In this document: in pieces, positions 12,771 to 23,500 of the stretch
How the letters are laid out: the number at the start of each line of letters is the position of its first letter
How positions within the stretch are numbered: position 1 is the first letter of the stretch
Assembly (NCBI GenBank): GCA_950106755.1
Contig: OX467091.1
Span: 20,105,538 to 20,169,537 of the forward strand
DNA: 64,000 nucleotides
Reading direction: 5' to 3'
DNA from: Climacium dendroides
Lineage: Eukaryota > Streptophyta > Bryopsida > Hypnales > Climaciaceae
The notes under the pieces: generated by a model
Seen by the model: only the letters and a program-made list of their open reading frames with translations
Told to the model about the DNA's origin: nothing
Databases searched by the model: none
Program-made: the position numbers and the translations under genes

Positions 12771-12800
12771 CCACGTCGTCCCTTCATCACCTCCACGTGG
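12771..12800 (+). promoter_or_regulatory. ACGT-core and G-box upstream of ETFB
   Basis: CCACGTCG at 12,771-12,778 and a perfect palindromic CCACGTGG at 12,793-12,800 lie at the start of the GC-richer region about 0.85 kb before the ETFB start codon. G-boxes (CACGTG) are bound by plant bZIP and bHLH factors. In Arabidopsis the ETF pathway is induced by darkness and sugar starvation, so a G-box would be reasonable. That link is inference, and the transcription start is not visible. Confidence 0.4.
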
Positions 12801-13650
12801 ATTTCTCGATGATATGTCACATCCACGCAAGCACCAGCAGGATCGCACAACGCCATCGTCGGCTCCATCGCTGCAGCTTCTTCTCCGCATCGGATTGCGC
12901 TTGCAATCCTCCCCACAAGCTGATTTCCAATTCCAGCGCTCCCCAATTTTATAATTCATCTGCACACCCAATTTCGTACTCAAACTTCAATTTCATACCC
13001 AATTGTACTTGCTCTTTCCAACTGCGAGGTGCACAATCGTTTCACCCGATTCTGGAATTTCGACTTCTGCGGAGGATCGCTGTAATTGGTATTCGCCGAT
13101 CAGTCAATCTGCAGGGTGATGTAAGGTAGGATAGCCTAATTAGCATCTGCGCAAGGTTCCAATTATTCGACATTTCTTAGTTGTTGCTTGACTGTAAGAA
13201 GAGAATTCTAACGCATGTTAGCGTGTGTTTATTGGACACCGAATGAATGAGCTATTGGTTTTTCAAAGTGGTGTGAAGAAAATCAGTCTCTCTAGAAATC
13301 TTTAGAGAGTGTATCTGGGCATTGTTTCAATTATTAGATGGCCTTGGTTTTTTTGTTGGGTTTTATTGACAATTGGAAGAGAATCGCAATGCATGTTAGC
13401 ATGTGTTTTTTTGGACATTGTATGTATAAATTGTGAATTGTCACAATGCTGAGTGTAGGTAGGTCGCAGTCAACCCTAGGCTCTTTGGGAAAAACTTATT
13501 GGGATTGCTTTTGGGTAAGGGTTGGAATTAGGTGTAGGTATCTATTGCGAGATTGGAATGCTCTACTTTTAACGTATGTTATGGTAACGGTGTCTTTATC
13601 TTTGCAGGTTTGGATTTTAGGGGTAGAAGCAGTGGTACATTTGTGCAAAG

Positions 13651-16016
13651 ATGAAGATTATGGTGGCCGTCAAGCGAGTCATTGATTACGCCGTGAAAAT
13701 CCGCGTCAAAGCTGACAAGGTGAGTTGCCCTAAACTTGCTTCACATGGCTTCTTTGGCGGCATGTGGTTTAGGATGTTAATTAGTTTAACTGGAGAGCCA
13801 GCTAATTAGACAGCAAATCTCCTCCGTCACCTAGACTTATGCAAATTCTTTGCCGCAGTATACCTTGCAAGAGTGCTTTTATCTAAAGCTGAACTTAGCC
13901 TTTGAATCTGGAGGACGAGGAGACAAAATTTTGTAAGCATCTCAATTTGAAGAGGAAGTACTTCAGGGGGTTGGTTGGGAGGACAGAGTTATGAAAACCT
14001 TGGGATTAGGGTTAGTCGTCAGAAGATCGAGGAGTCCTTTCTAGGTTTATGTACATATATTTCCTTGCGTCTACACCTATAAGATATTAATTGTAAGAGA
14101 AATAACAAAACATAGATTGAAAGAAGATCATCATGTTTTTACAACTTTATTCTGTATTAATACTTGTAGTGTTATTCAACTACCGTTTATAAAGTAAGAA
14201 TTCAGTACCCTAAACGACAGGATTTAAATGCTATTGATGTATCATTCCACAAGCTAGAGATTTTACGACACCTCGTCAGATTGTGAGTATTCCTCTTTTA
14301 GATTCCTGAGCAGGGATTTTTATTAAAGTGGCTAGTGAAACCTCACAATTAGGGTCTTTTGGAGAGTACGAGGTCAAAGGACATCACTATAATCGGTTGA
14401 TAATGCTAGGATACTCTGAATTGATATAAAATGGGGAGATGAATATTTTTTTGTCTGCCAACCAGACTGGAGTGGAAACCACAAATGTGAAAATGGCAAT
14501 GAACCCGTTCTGTGAGATAGCGCTGGAGGAGGCGTTGCGGCTGCGTGAGGCCGGCCATGCCAAAGAAGTGGTGGTGGTCTCAATGGGAGGGCCTCATTGC
14601 AGTGACACATTGCGCACTGGGCTGGCCATGGGTGCGGACCGGGCTATTCATGTGTCCACCACTGAGACGCTATATCCTTTGGCTGTGGCAAAACTACTGC
14701 GAAGCCTTGCTGAGTCTGAAAAACCGAACATGCTTTTGCTTGGAAAACAGGCAAGTTCAATTGTTCTCCTAATGGTTAGAATGTTCCTGCTCTTCGTATT
14801 GATCATAACATTCTTGAGCTGTCCTAGAAACCGGTCATGAAACTGGTCATCTGGATCCCTTTTGAACACTTAATCTTGAGCTCATGACAGACGTTGCACA
14901 GCCGCATTCTCAATTGTTTAGAAATTTCGAGCTCTATGTGCCAAGTGGTCTAAGTGATTGCATTTTTTTCCAATTTGGTTATACGTTGATTACCATTTCT
15001 ATACGGTGGAGAAGGATGCACATTGCCAACCGCTACTTAATGTTATGAACTTTTGTGGAGAATTAATAAAATGGTTACATCTCGTTCTTGCAGGCCATTG
15101 ACGATGATGCCAACCAGACTGGGCAGATGGTTGCTGGCTTGTTGCAGTGGCCACAAGCCACATTCGCGTCCAAGGTCTGTAAACACCCCATCTTTGTCCC
15201 TGTTGGGCTTATCCTCTTGGTTACTTTGGGCATGTCAAATTGTCATTTCATGCTGTATAATATGATATTTTAAAGGCTGAAAGGCGACTTTTATATGCCT
15301 GCCGGTAAGGTTCCGGTGGTGATCTGTCAATGGTATATGGACATTTTGTGTGCAGGTGTCAATGGAGAAAGGCTCCCGTTCAGTGATTGTTGAGCGGGAA
15401 GTGGATGGTGGACTGGAGAGTCTGAAGCTGCAATTGCCTGCTGTTGTCTCGTTAGTATCTTCCGAACTCAAAACACCGTACACTTTATTAGCCAAAGTTT
15501 AATGTCGTATCCTATGCGTACCTGTAAATTATATTAATACTTGTCTTACATTCTATGCAAATGGAAAACCTGCTGCAGTTTCTGTTTGGAGTTGTGCTTC
15601 TTCGATGATGTAGACTTGTTATGCTGTAGCCAATCTTCTTCATGGTTCATTGGATGCGGCTTCGAAGCAATGGTTAAATGAATTGAGAGAATGCGGGTTT
15701 GGTTCTACTTAGTTATTGATGTAGACCGTTGTTTAATACTCTTGGACTGTCTATCAGAAGACACTTACATCGCTTGGATGATGACTATAGGGCTGATCTA
15801 CGGTTGAACCAACCTCGTTACGCCACTCTGCCTAATATCATGAAAGCCAAGAAGAAGCCCATCAGCCAAGTGACCCCGGAGCAGCTTGGAGTGGAAATCA
15901 GTTCAGATTTGCGGATTGTGGAGGTAGTGGAACCGGCTCAACGTAAAGCAGGAGTGATGGTGGCTTCTGTGGATGAACTTTTGGACAAGCTGAAGAATGA
16001 GGCGCATGTTATATAG
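13651..16016 (+). CDS. ETFB: Electron transfer flavoprotein subunit beta, mitochondrial
   Basis: Five coding exons join in perfect phase: 13,651-13,719, 14,466-14,750, 15,094-15,174, 15,356-15,450 and 15,791-16,016, giving 251 residues, the usual plant length. The protein starts [12 protein letters not shown] and ends KLKNEAHVI. The ETF-beta signature is visible as [12 protein letters not shown]...LPAVVS (about residues 157-177), followed by [20 protein letters not shown]. With the alpha subunit it binds FAD and AMP in the mitochondrial matrix. It carries electrons from dehydrogenases such as isovaleryl-CoA dehydrogenase and D-2-hydroxyglutarate dehydrogenase to ETF:ubiquinone oxidoreductase. 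Intron 2 has a GC donor (CAG|GCAAGT) and the others are GT-AG. A leader intron is likely (donor near 13,126, acceptor near 13,607), with a short 5'UTR exon ending at the ATG. Neighbours are unrelated. Identification is secure. Confidence 0.97.
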
Positions 16017-16480
16017 ATCCAGTACCACCTGATAGTTTCCATGTACATTTTTTCTTGCGGGTTCAAATGGGGGCTGAGAGGTAAGCCATTTCTCTTTTAT
16101 AATTTCAATTTCAATCTTAAGCTCTCTACAATTGTGATGCCTATGAAATGCGCTACGTTTCTTTGACCGGACAGTGGTATTTCAGCCTTTTTTAGCTTCG
16201 GTAGGGGTCGCTTTGTTTTTGTATATTGTATGCTCGTAGCTGTACAACACTCTACCAGACACTGGAGTTCATTAACTCGGAAGCTAATGTTTTGTTGAAA
16301 CAAGTTCTCATTCATCCAAAGTATTAATGCCCATTGCCCAAACCAAAAATATGAAGTTCACTTTGAGAGCCAATAGTTGGTTATATGAACTTTTGAAACA
16401 TATTTCTATTGTTAAAAAATGTGGGGCTCAGTTTCTTCTATTGCTAAATTTTGTAGCTTCTTTGAAGCTTTTTGAATGAT
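16017..16480 (+). other. ETFB downstream region / 3'UTR
   Basis: The sequence after the ETFB stop is moderately AT-rich with no other gene. The exact polyadenylation site is not evident. Confidence 0.4.
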
Positions 16481-16539
16481 CCCATCAATTCTTGTTAAGG
16501 AAGCGTCCACTTTGGGTTATGTGGGCATTTAAGTTATGG

Positions 16540-16815
16540 GGTTCTAAACCACACAAGCTCTAAAATCGCCCACCTCCTCAAATGTACATTATTTATACAT
16601 GTTGCTTTTTTGTAGCATTCAGCAATGTACAAAGTGTACATTTTAGGAGGTGGGCAATTTTAGAGCTCTATGCCTTTCAACTTCAAAATTTCATAACTAA
16701 TTCTCCAAAGCTCAAAAAAATATGGGTTAAATGCCAATTCCAATTGTCAAGAAGCCTTACCTCCCTAAAATTCAGCTTCAGCTCTTAGGTGGGTGATTTA
16801 CGGACCTCTTACCTT
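16540..16815 (+). repeat. Dispersed repeat, copy A (GCCCACCTCCT family)
   Basis: This segment contains CTCTAAAATCGCCCACCTCC, a mirrored AGGAGGTGGGCAATTTTAGAG about 90 bp later, and TTCAGCTTCAGCTCTTAGGTGGG near its end. The same series of blocks occurs in opposite orientation at 39,380-39,715. The internal inverted repeat and dispersal suggest a non-autonomous DNA element. No target duplication was found. Confidence 0.65.
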
Positions 16816-17789
16816 ACGGGTTATATGATGCTTAATGTCATACTGCAATCTTTTGAAAGCATTTACTGATGAGTATTGAACTGTCTGCAGATATATAATG
16901 CTTGGCTTCAACATCCTCATTCAGGCCAACAAGGGAAGGCAAGATTGCAGCTTCCGTCCTGGGAATGGAAGGCGGAATTGAACTTTGTAGTGCTTAGAAA
17001 ATTGATCACGAAGATTTGTTGGAGCCGCAGTGTTTGGAATTTTTTAGCGGATGTGACTCTTGACAATTAGAAAATAAAGCGCACACATCAACAACATTTG
17101 GTTATTTTTCTTTGTTTAGGGGTCTCATCTTTCTACAGTAGTTGCATTCTATTGTTATCAGGTACTCCCCACAATTCTAATGAAAGTTGGGCAATGTTGT
17201 ATTCTTAACCTACAAAAGAGTATATCATACATTAATTAGAACAATTGACATAGTTCGAACCTAATAATGTGTTCTTTTGCTAATGACACAAAATATACAA
17301 ACAAGTCTAATGAGGACATCAACATTGATCATAGTTTTGGTCCACATTAGTGACTAGAAGGTTAATTAGACAAAATGCCTTGTCATTCTATTAAATTGAA
17401 AGCATTCATATAATTATATAATTTTTGGTAGATCAAAGGGCTTACAATAGATTAAAACTTCCACAAGTAGCCAATTCAAGAGTTACAATTGTGTCAAAAA
17501 AAGACTTCTTAGTATTTTGAATAATTATGCTCACAACATAGACCAACCAATTTGTAAAAAAAAGAAATTCAGAATGAGGTTGGCACCCAGGGCATTGTTT
17601 TATTGTAACCTATATTAATTCAATTTTTATATCTAGAAAGTGACACCGTTGGGTGCTCCTACCTTACCAAGGATACTAAAAGTAGAACCTAGATTTGCAG
17701 GAAAAAAATAATAAGCAAAAACTTGCTCATGATAAAAGGCAACCATTTGACCAGAGAAAAATTGCTTGGATCAAGCTGCTTTAAATCTC
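16816..17789. other. Intergenic stretch, nothing recognised
   Basis: No supported coding region, RNA gene or repeat boundary was seen. The short frame at 16,876-17,070 shows no family. Confidence 0.4.
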
Positions 17790-17793
17790 TTAA

Positions 17794-18034
17794 CCCTTGA
17801 GCACCTAGCCCATAACCACAAGAAAGCAGGGGCCAACAACCTACTTGCAAATTGAACTAGCGTCACTATCGCGACTTTGCCATCTATGGGATTTGATTGT
17901 ATAGAATGGGATCATGCAAGGATTGATTGTAAGTGTTTTCACTAAATGAATGAGGAGATTATATTGGTCAAATGTTTGTTGACAATGGGCGGAGGGCAAT
18001 TTGGAGAGGTGGAGTTTGCTAGGGCGCTCAGGGG
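17794..18034. mobile_element. TTAA-flanked miniature inverted-repeat element (241 bp)
   Basis: A TTAA at 17,790-17,793 is followed by CCCTTGAGCACCTAGCC. The right end, read in reverse complement before the TTAA at 18,035-18,038, is CCCCTGAGCGCCCTAGC. The terminal inverted repeats match at most positions over about 18 bp. There is no coding capacity. TTAA target sites with termini starting CCC(C/T)T are the hallmark of piggyBac-type transposition. PIF-type TTA duplication with an extra A is the alternative. Confidence 0.6.
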
Positions 18035-18469
18035 TTAAGAACCAAGAGTCATCTTAGGAGACTCTTAGGAGTTTAGGCAAGTTCCTATGGCCTCATCTTT
18101 TGGTGAATTTTTTTAAACTTTCTCAAAAGTAAAAAAACAACTTAGTAGCTTTTTGGTAATATCATTTTTATTTCAATTGGTGCATGAGAGAAAAAGTTAT
18201 GCCATCTTAAACATAATTTTTATGTTATCATGTAGAAAAAGAAATCCATAAAAACTTGAAATAAATTTTCTTTTAAACTTTTTTTCTCTTAAATCTTGTT
18301 TTTGTCTATGTGAAGCTTTGATTCATTCCCTTCGGATTAGTGATGTGAAAGTTATGAACAACCTTGTTTTGGGGGCAATCTAAGCATCCCCTTGAAAAAA
18401 TAACTTATAGAATTCATTTCATAATGCAATTTCACAATTTTTCAAAAGAAATTGTTTGAGAGGGTTAAG

Positions 18470-18720
18470 TTTGTTTGAAAGGTTTGAAATTCTACATCAA
18501 ACACAATTCTTAAATTTTGACTATGAGTGATCAAGCTCTCATCTTCAAATTATCCCATATCCTTTGAAGATTCATGATGGACAATGAATTTCAATATAAA
18601 AACAACCTCTTTATCCTCACTTCTCACCAAATTCCAATGAAGCAAATCCTACATTGTACCAAAAACATTTTTTCTTGATGGTAAGTTTGTTAAATGACAT
18701 AGATATTTCTCATTTATTTG
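18470..18720 (+). repeat. Dispersed repeat, copy A (pair with 47,395-47,640)
   Basis: The blocks TTTTGACTATGAGTGATCAA, CATCTTCAAATTATCCCAT, GATTCATGATGGACAAT, ACAACCTCT and CCAATGAAGCAAATCCTACA occur in the same order on the opposite strand at 47,395-47,640. The internal TATAAAAACAACCTC looks like a TATA box with a start region, so this may be a remnant of a promoter-bearing long terminal repeat. No coding sequence accompanies it. Confidence 0.6.
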
Positions 18721-19465
18721 TAGGTTTAATTATCGGATCCTAGCATTTTTGCCATGAGACCATGGAATGAAATTTTAAGACTTTGACATGCTAGGGAGTT
18801 GAGTAATAGTCCCTAGCTTTTGTCCTTCTAACCAATGCAATCAACGCAGCCTATACATCTACCCTTGGACTCAATGAACTTAAAAATTGGCAATCCAAGT
18901 TGTCCCTCAAGTTGAAATTTGCCTTACCTCCCCCCACCTATAAATTCTTCACCCAACATTGAATTGAAACAAAAATTATATAATCACAAAGCTCTTGCAA
19001 AACTACATGCCCTCAAAAAGTTTCAAAAAAATCAAATAAAAATTCAGCTTATAGGAACCTATCCAAATTCTAAATTGTCCCTTCAGGAGACAATAGGGCT
19101 TTTAGGAGTTAACATGAAAATTTGATTTCAGCACTGACTGTCACATATGGTACATGTAGATTTTGAATGATTAGAATAGAAAAAAAATGACAATACTCAG
19201 TTGACCATTATTAACTATGACCTTTCCTAAACTTAATAGACATGAGTTTTTGTTTTTAGTATATGTTTTTATTTTGAAGTCACTTTTAAGGTAGAAGGTG
19301 GATCACTTAATCGAATTTCAACCAAACATTAATTTTCAATATATGTTTTTCACGCTTAAGCAAATTTTGATTTCAATATATGTTTTTCACTTGAAGTCAC
19401 TTTTAAGGTAGAAACACAAGTAGTGGATCACTTAAGCAAATTTTGCCTAGATGGTGAGGAATATG
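18721..19465. other. AT-rich stretch with short direct repeats
   Basis: GATTTCAATATATGTTTTTCAC / TTTTCAATATATG and the phrase AGTCACTTTTAAGGTAGAA each occur twice between 19,255 and 19,440, so a locally duplicated block of about 120 bp is present. No coding region was recognised. Confidence 0.5.
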
Positions 19466-19469
19466 AAGT

Positions 19470-19740
19470 GGTAGAAATTTCTCCCATGTAGGAAGATAGA
19501 AAATATAGGGATGCTTAATTTTTCAGAATTTTATTCCCAAATTTGAAGTTATGGGGTGCCAAAAAGCACTGTCCACCCATAGTCAATGTCTAGAGTATTG
19601 TAATTCTGATCATTGAAGAACCATTGTTCACTACTTCCTACTTTCTCGCTCATTGCTGCTAGACATGTGTCATAATCATATTAGTCCCAACCTTGAAAAG
19701 GACGAAAAACACACATTTCAAGCTTGAGGTTGGGCACCGG
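19470..19740 (+). repeat. Dispersed repeat family, copy at 19.5 kb
   Basis: This copy carries AATTTTATTCCCAAATTTGAAG, ATTCTGATCATTGAAGAACC, CACTACTTCCTACTTTCT, GACATGTGTCATAAT and TTAGTCCCAACCTTGAAAA. The same block order occurs at 40,300-40,540 (same strand), at 44,700-44,990 (opposite strand) and as two facing arms at 38,390-38,830. It is a non-coding, middle-repetitive sequence, probably derived from a DNA element or solo terminal repeat. Confidence 0.7.
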
Positions 19741-20149
19741 GCATGGTTGACAACTGGTGCTTCTACCTCACAGAATTTGTTAATTGTTAATTGTTAAAAT
19801 TGTTGAATTTGTTAATTCAAAACTCTATACGTCAAATTGTTAAAAAGGGAACATACTGATATAATTCTTCACAGATTACACATATCTAATCCAGTTAAAC
19901 AGAAAATAAATAATCCAGTTAAACAGAAAATAAATAATCCAGTTGAACATAAATCATATCGGGTTACTTTCACATCCTTTGTCAAACCGAAGCAATCACG
20001 GGCTTGCCACAGTTGAGATCATTTATCAATAATACGACAATGTTACGTCAAAACCGGACCATACTGTTTCAGACAGGCCCACAAAATTTCTGTATTATAC
20101 AATTGGAAAGGTCTCTAAAAGAGTTCTAGGTCCAGCCCTGTAAGAAACA

Positions 20150-20507
20150 GAGCCCCATGCACCACTAGTAAAGTGCGCAGCAAGTCAGCTGAGGTTGTCG
20201 TAAGCCAGCATTTGACTCACAGTAGAGCTTGAATGGACTAATCCAACAACAGGAGCCTCTCTCCTAGCCAGGATGATTGCTGAGCAGATCGGTGCTTCGC
20301 AAGGACGCCCCTTGTCTAAGAAGCACATCAGAGGTGCTCCATGAATGAAGAACCGAAGAAGGATGCAAAGACATGTGGACTATTAGATACATGACAAATT
20401 ACACCTTCATTTTGGCAAATCAACGTTCCGTTCAAGTGCCATCCTTGGAAATGGATTTGTGCCGACTCGGTGTAGACTCAGCTCCTTTCCATCCGATTTC
20501 ACCACTA
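20150..20507 (-). other. Probable 3'UTR of the MOM1-like gene
   Basis: This GC-richer sequence lies directly downstream of the stop codon of the minus-strand MOM1-like gene and has no open frame. The AT-rich repeat zone starts just left of it. The polyadenylation site is not resolved. Confidence 0.4.
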
Positions 20508-23500
20508 TCAACCGTCCGAATCTGATAAGTAGATTACATTCTGCGGCATTTCAAGGGTTGCGACATTCGCTACCTGTTCCTGTGCTCCAGAACGAACTTG
20601 GCTCGTCATCTGCACTGGGATTCCTTCAACAATAGGCGCCGAATCTGCTCCAGGATTTGTTTGAGGTGACGCATGTGAATGTTGTATCTGATATTCCATT
20701 CCAGCAGTAGGCTCAGATAAGTGAGGGTTGGGTAAACTTGCACCGGCTGAGTTTACAGTTTCTGAAGGACTTGGAGAATTGGCTTCTACAGAGGGCATAC
20801 TGTTACGAATTATAGCCAATATTGGATCTTGAAACGAAGGTGACATGGGTGCCAATACTCCAGGTGAAGTAGGTTGAGGTGACCCATTCACATCCATATT
20901 CATTTCTGGAGGAACAGATTCCATCTGAGCTCGGGAACTTCCAGTAGCATTGATTCCTACAACGAGAGAATGAAAAAACCCTTCATTAGGATAACAATCG
21001 CAGCTCTATTGCAACATAAACATATAACCCCATGTCGTTGCCAAAACTACGAACCTGGCGACCAAAACCATGCTTAAATCCCATTAGTAGATTTTATTTC
21101 CGATCGTTTTGTAATTTTTGAGGACAGATATGATTTGAAAGTCAATATAGTACGGTCCATAGGTCCAAATCGTATAAATACAAGCACACGCACCCTCTTT
21201 GCCAAAAGCTTTCTAACGATACTCCACGTGCCCCGTAGGTAAGTTTCTAATTTCTGTAACCTTTTGAATGGAAAATATGTTAAATTCAACTCTCGCCAGC
21301 AAACAAAAAACAATGAGAAACCAAGTCCATGCACCCCTCCTCACTGAGAGCTTTCTGACAGTGCCTTACCCACTCCAATGGACCTCACAATTTGCGATGA
21401 ACATGATTAAAAATAAAAATAAATTAACAAACTAAATAAACTACTATAGGATTGATAATGGGATACAAATGGAAGCACCCAAACCAGGATATATCCCTAT
21501 GTAGTAGATTTCTAGGTTAATTGAATATATCCATTGACATGGCGAATTTGACAATCCAACACACGAATCCATCACACTTACCTGATCCAACTCCATTCAC
21601 ACACGGTGCCAACACCGCCATAGCTTCTGACAATGACGACCGTGGCTGCTCATTCTGAGGCATTCCATTTGGAGAATGGTGCACAGGAGCAGTAGATACA
21701 CGAGTGCTGGATGTCCCTGGAGGTTGCATGGTAATGCCTGTTTTCCCACCCAAAATATGAAAACTCGTCATCGGTAACATGAACATCCTCAGGATTTGGT
21801 TTCTACACGCGTATGGCATGCGGACAAAAGCTTCAGTTTCACAAAGTACTGAACTCCGGGCCATCAGAGCGTTGGGTATATGAAAACTCATGAACCTCTA
21901 AACACTCAGATTGACCAGCCATACCAGAACCCGCGTTGACAGTGTTTGTGGTACTCCGAGAAATACTGGCATGTACTGGGACCACAGTAGTTCGAGGCCT
22001 TCCTGAAATCTGTTGAGGAGCTTGTTGGTTAACTAGAGGTTGCACAGCGGTTTGACTAGCCTGTCCTGCAAAAACGGCTCCAGTAGACCCACTCATCATG
22101 CAAGCGCTCAACCTCGAGCGAAGTTAACCCATCAAGAGCGGAAAAGCCCAAATTAAACCTAATGAAATTTGTAGCACTTTTGAGTAGGGATCATATGAAC
22201 TTTTTTGGTTTATTTCCTGACCAACACAAGCAATGTTCACTGATTCTGATGACGTAAAATTGGCTCAGTCTGAATTATTATTTCCCACAGTAAGTTCAAT
22301 TCAATTGGTCATTTTATACCCATGAAATCTCATTTCATCAGGGGTTTACAAGAAGACAAGGTCCTATGGACGACAAAAGAAACTTTAACTTCGAAGGTAA
22401 GACAAAGTGAAGACAACACAACAATGCTGCCAGTCTAATGACGCAATTGCTACCTGCACGAGCGGCAAGTTCTTCTCGAAGCTTAAGAGCTTCTACCAAC
22501 TGCCTATTCCACTCCACTTTCACAATATTCTGTTGCACTTCTTGCTGGCGCCTGGTAAAAGAGCGATGTTTCTCCACAAGTAAAGCTTCGTATTTCTTAT
22601 GAAGAATCTCTGCTTCTCTTTCATACTCGGCTTTTATCCTTTGTGCCTGTCAACAGACAAACAGAGTTAAGGAAATAACTGGGTTTGTATTCTTGATGAA
22701 GGAGAACGAATCCATACTGCAGGTAATCAGGTGGAGTGAAATCAAGATTTCTGAACACCACCTTCAACAAGCTAAGCTCTTACAAGAGTAAATTCACACA
22801 GGTAAGACGGTTAAATCGCTACCTCTGATTCGTAAGCGGGCTTTGCCTTCTCGAGTTCTTTCCTAAGTTTCTCCTTTTCCTTTAAGAGCACATCCGGGTA
22901 CACATGTCCAGTCACACTCCTAGCCTGGACACCCAGGCGACAACTGATATTGTTATCCATAACATCGACAATGTTGTCCGTGCATTGACAGGCTTGTTCC
23001 TCAACCACACAACACTTGAAAGCATTACACCCTCACTCGCTCGCAGGTACAAAGATATAAAAACCAGCCGAGCCCATGAGTAGCCAGTAGTTTAAGATCA
23101 GATTATTAAACCCACAAGTGCAAAAGAAACACTCAAATGGTAACATGAGATCCATTTAAGGAAAAGTAAGGCACCTCCTCCATGGGAGACGCACCCAGCG
23201 TTGCAGAAGCCAGTCCCGCTTCATCGCTTTGCGATGAGGCAATATGAGACTCAGAATTCGATACACGTTCGGAACCTGATGCTTCCAAGGGCTGCCCAGT
23301 AAGGGATAGATCTCCAACAGAAATTTCAGGTACTGGGCTAACAAGGACCCAGCCTAAACCTTGCTCCAACGACGAGTCACCTGATGTTATTGTGCCAGAA
23401 AATGCCTGAATCGGTGTACATTCAGGAACCCGTCTCTGACTAATGAGCGTATCCAAAGGCTCCTCGGGTACCAGGCGAGGATCAGCCTCCACCAGGGCAA

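Noticed and set aside
12713..13129. Open frames on both strands (up to 125 codons) just upstream of ETFB.
   Set aside because: They fall in the GC-richer leader and promoter of ETFB; frames on opposite strands mirror each other and no family is seen.
14439..14840. A 133-codon frame starting [13 protein letters not shown].
   Set aside because: It is ETFB exon 2 read through both flanking introns; the splice sites at 14,464/14,466 and 14,750/14,751 define the real exon.
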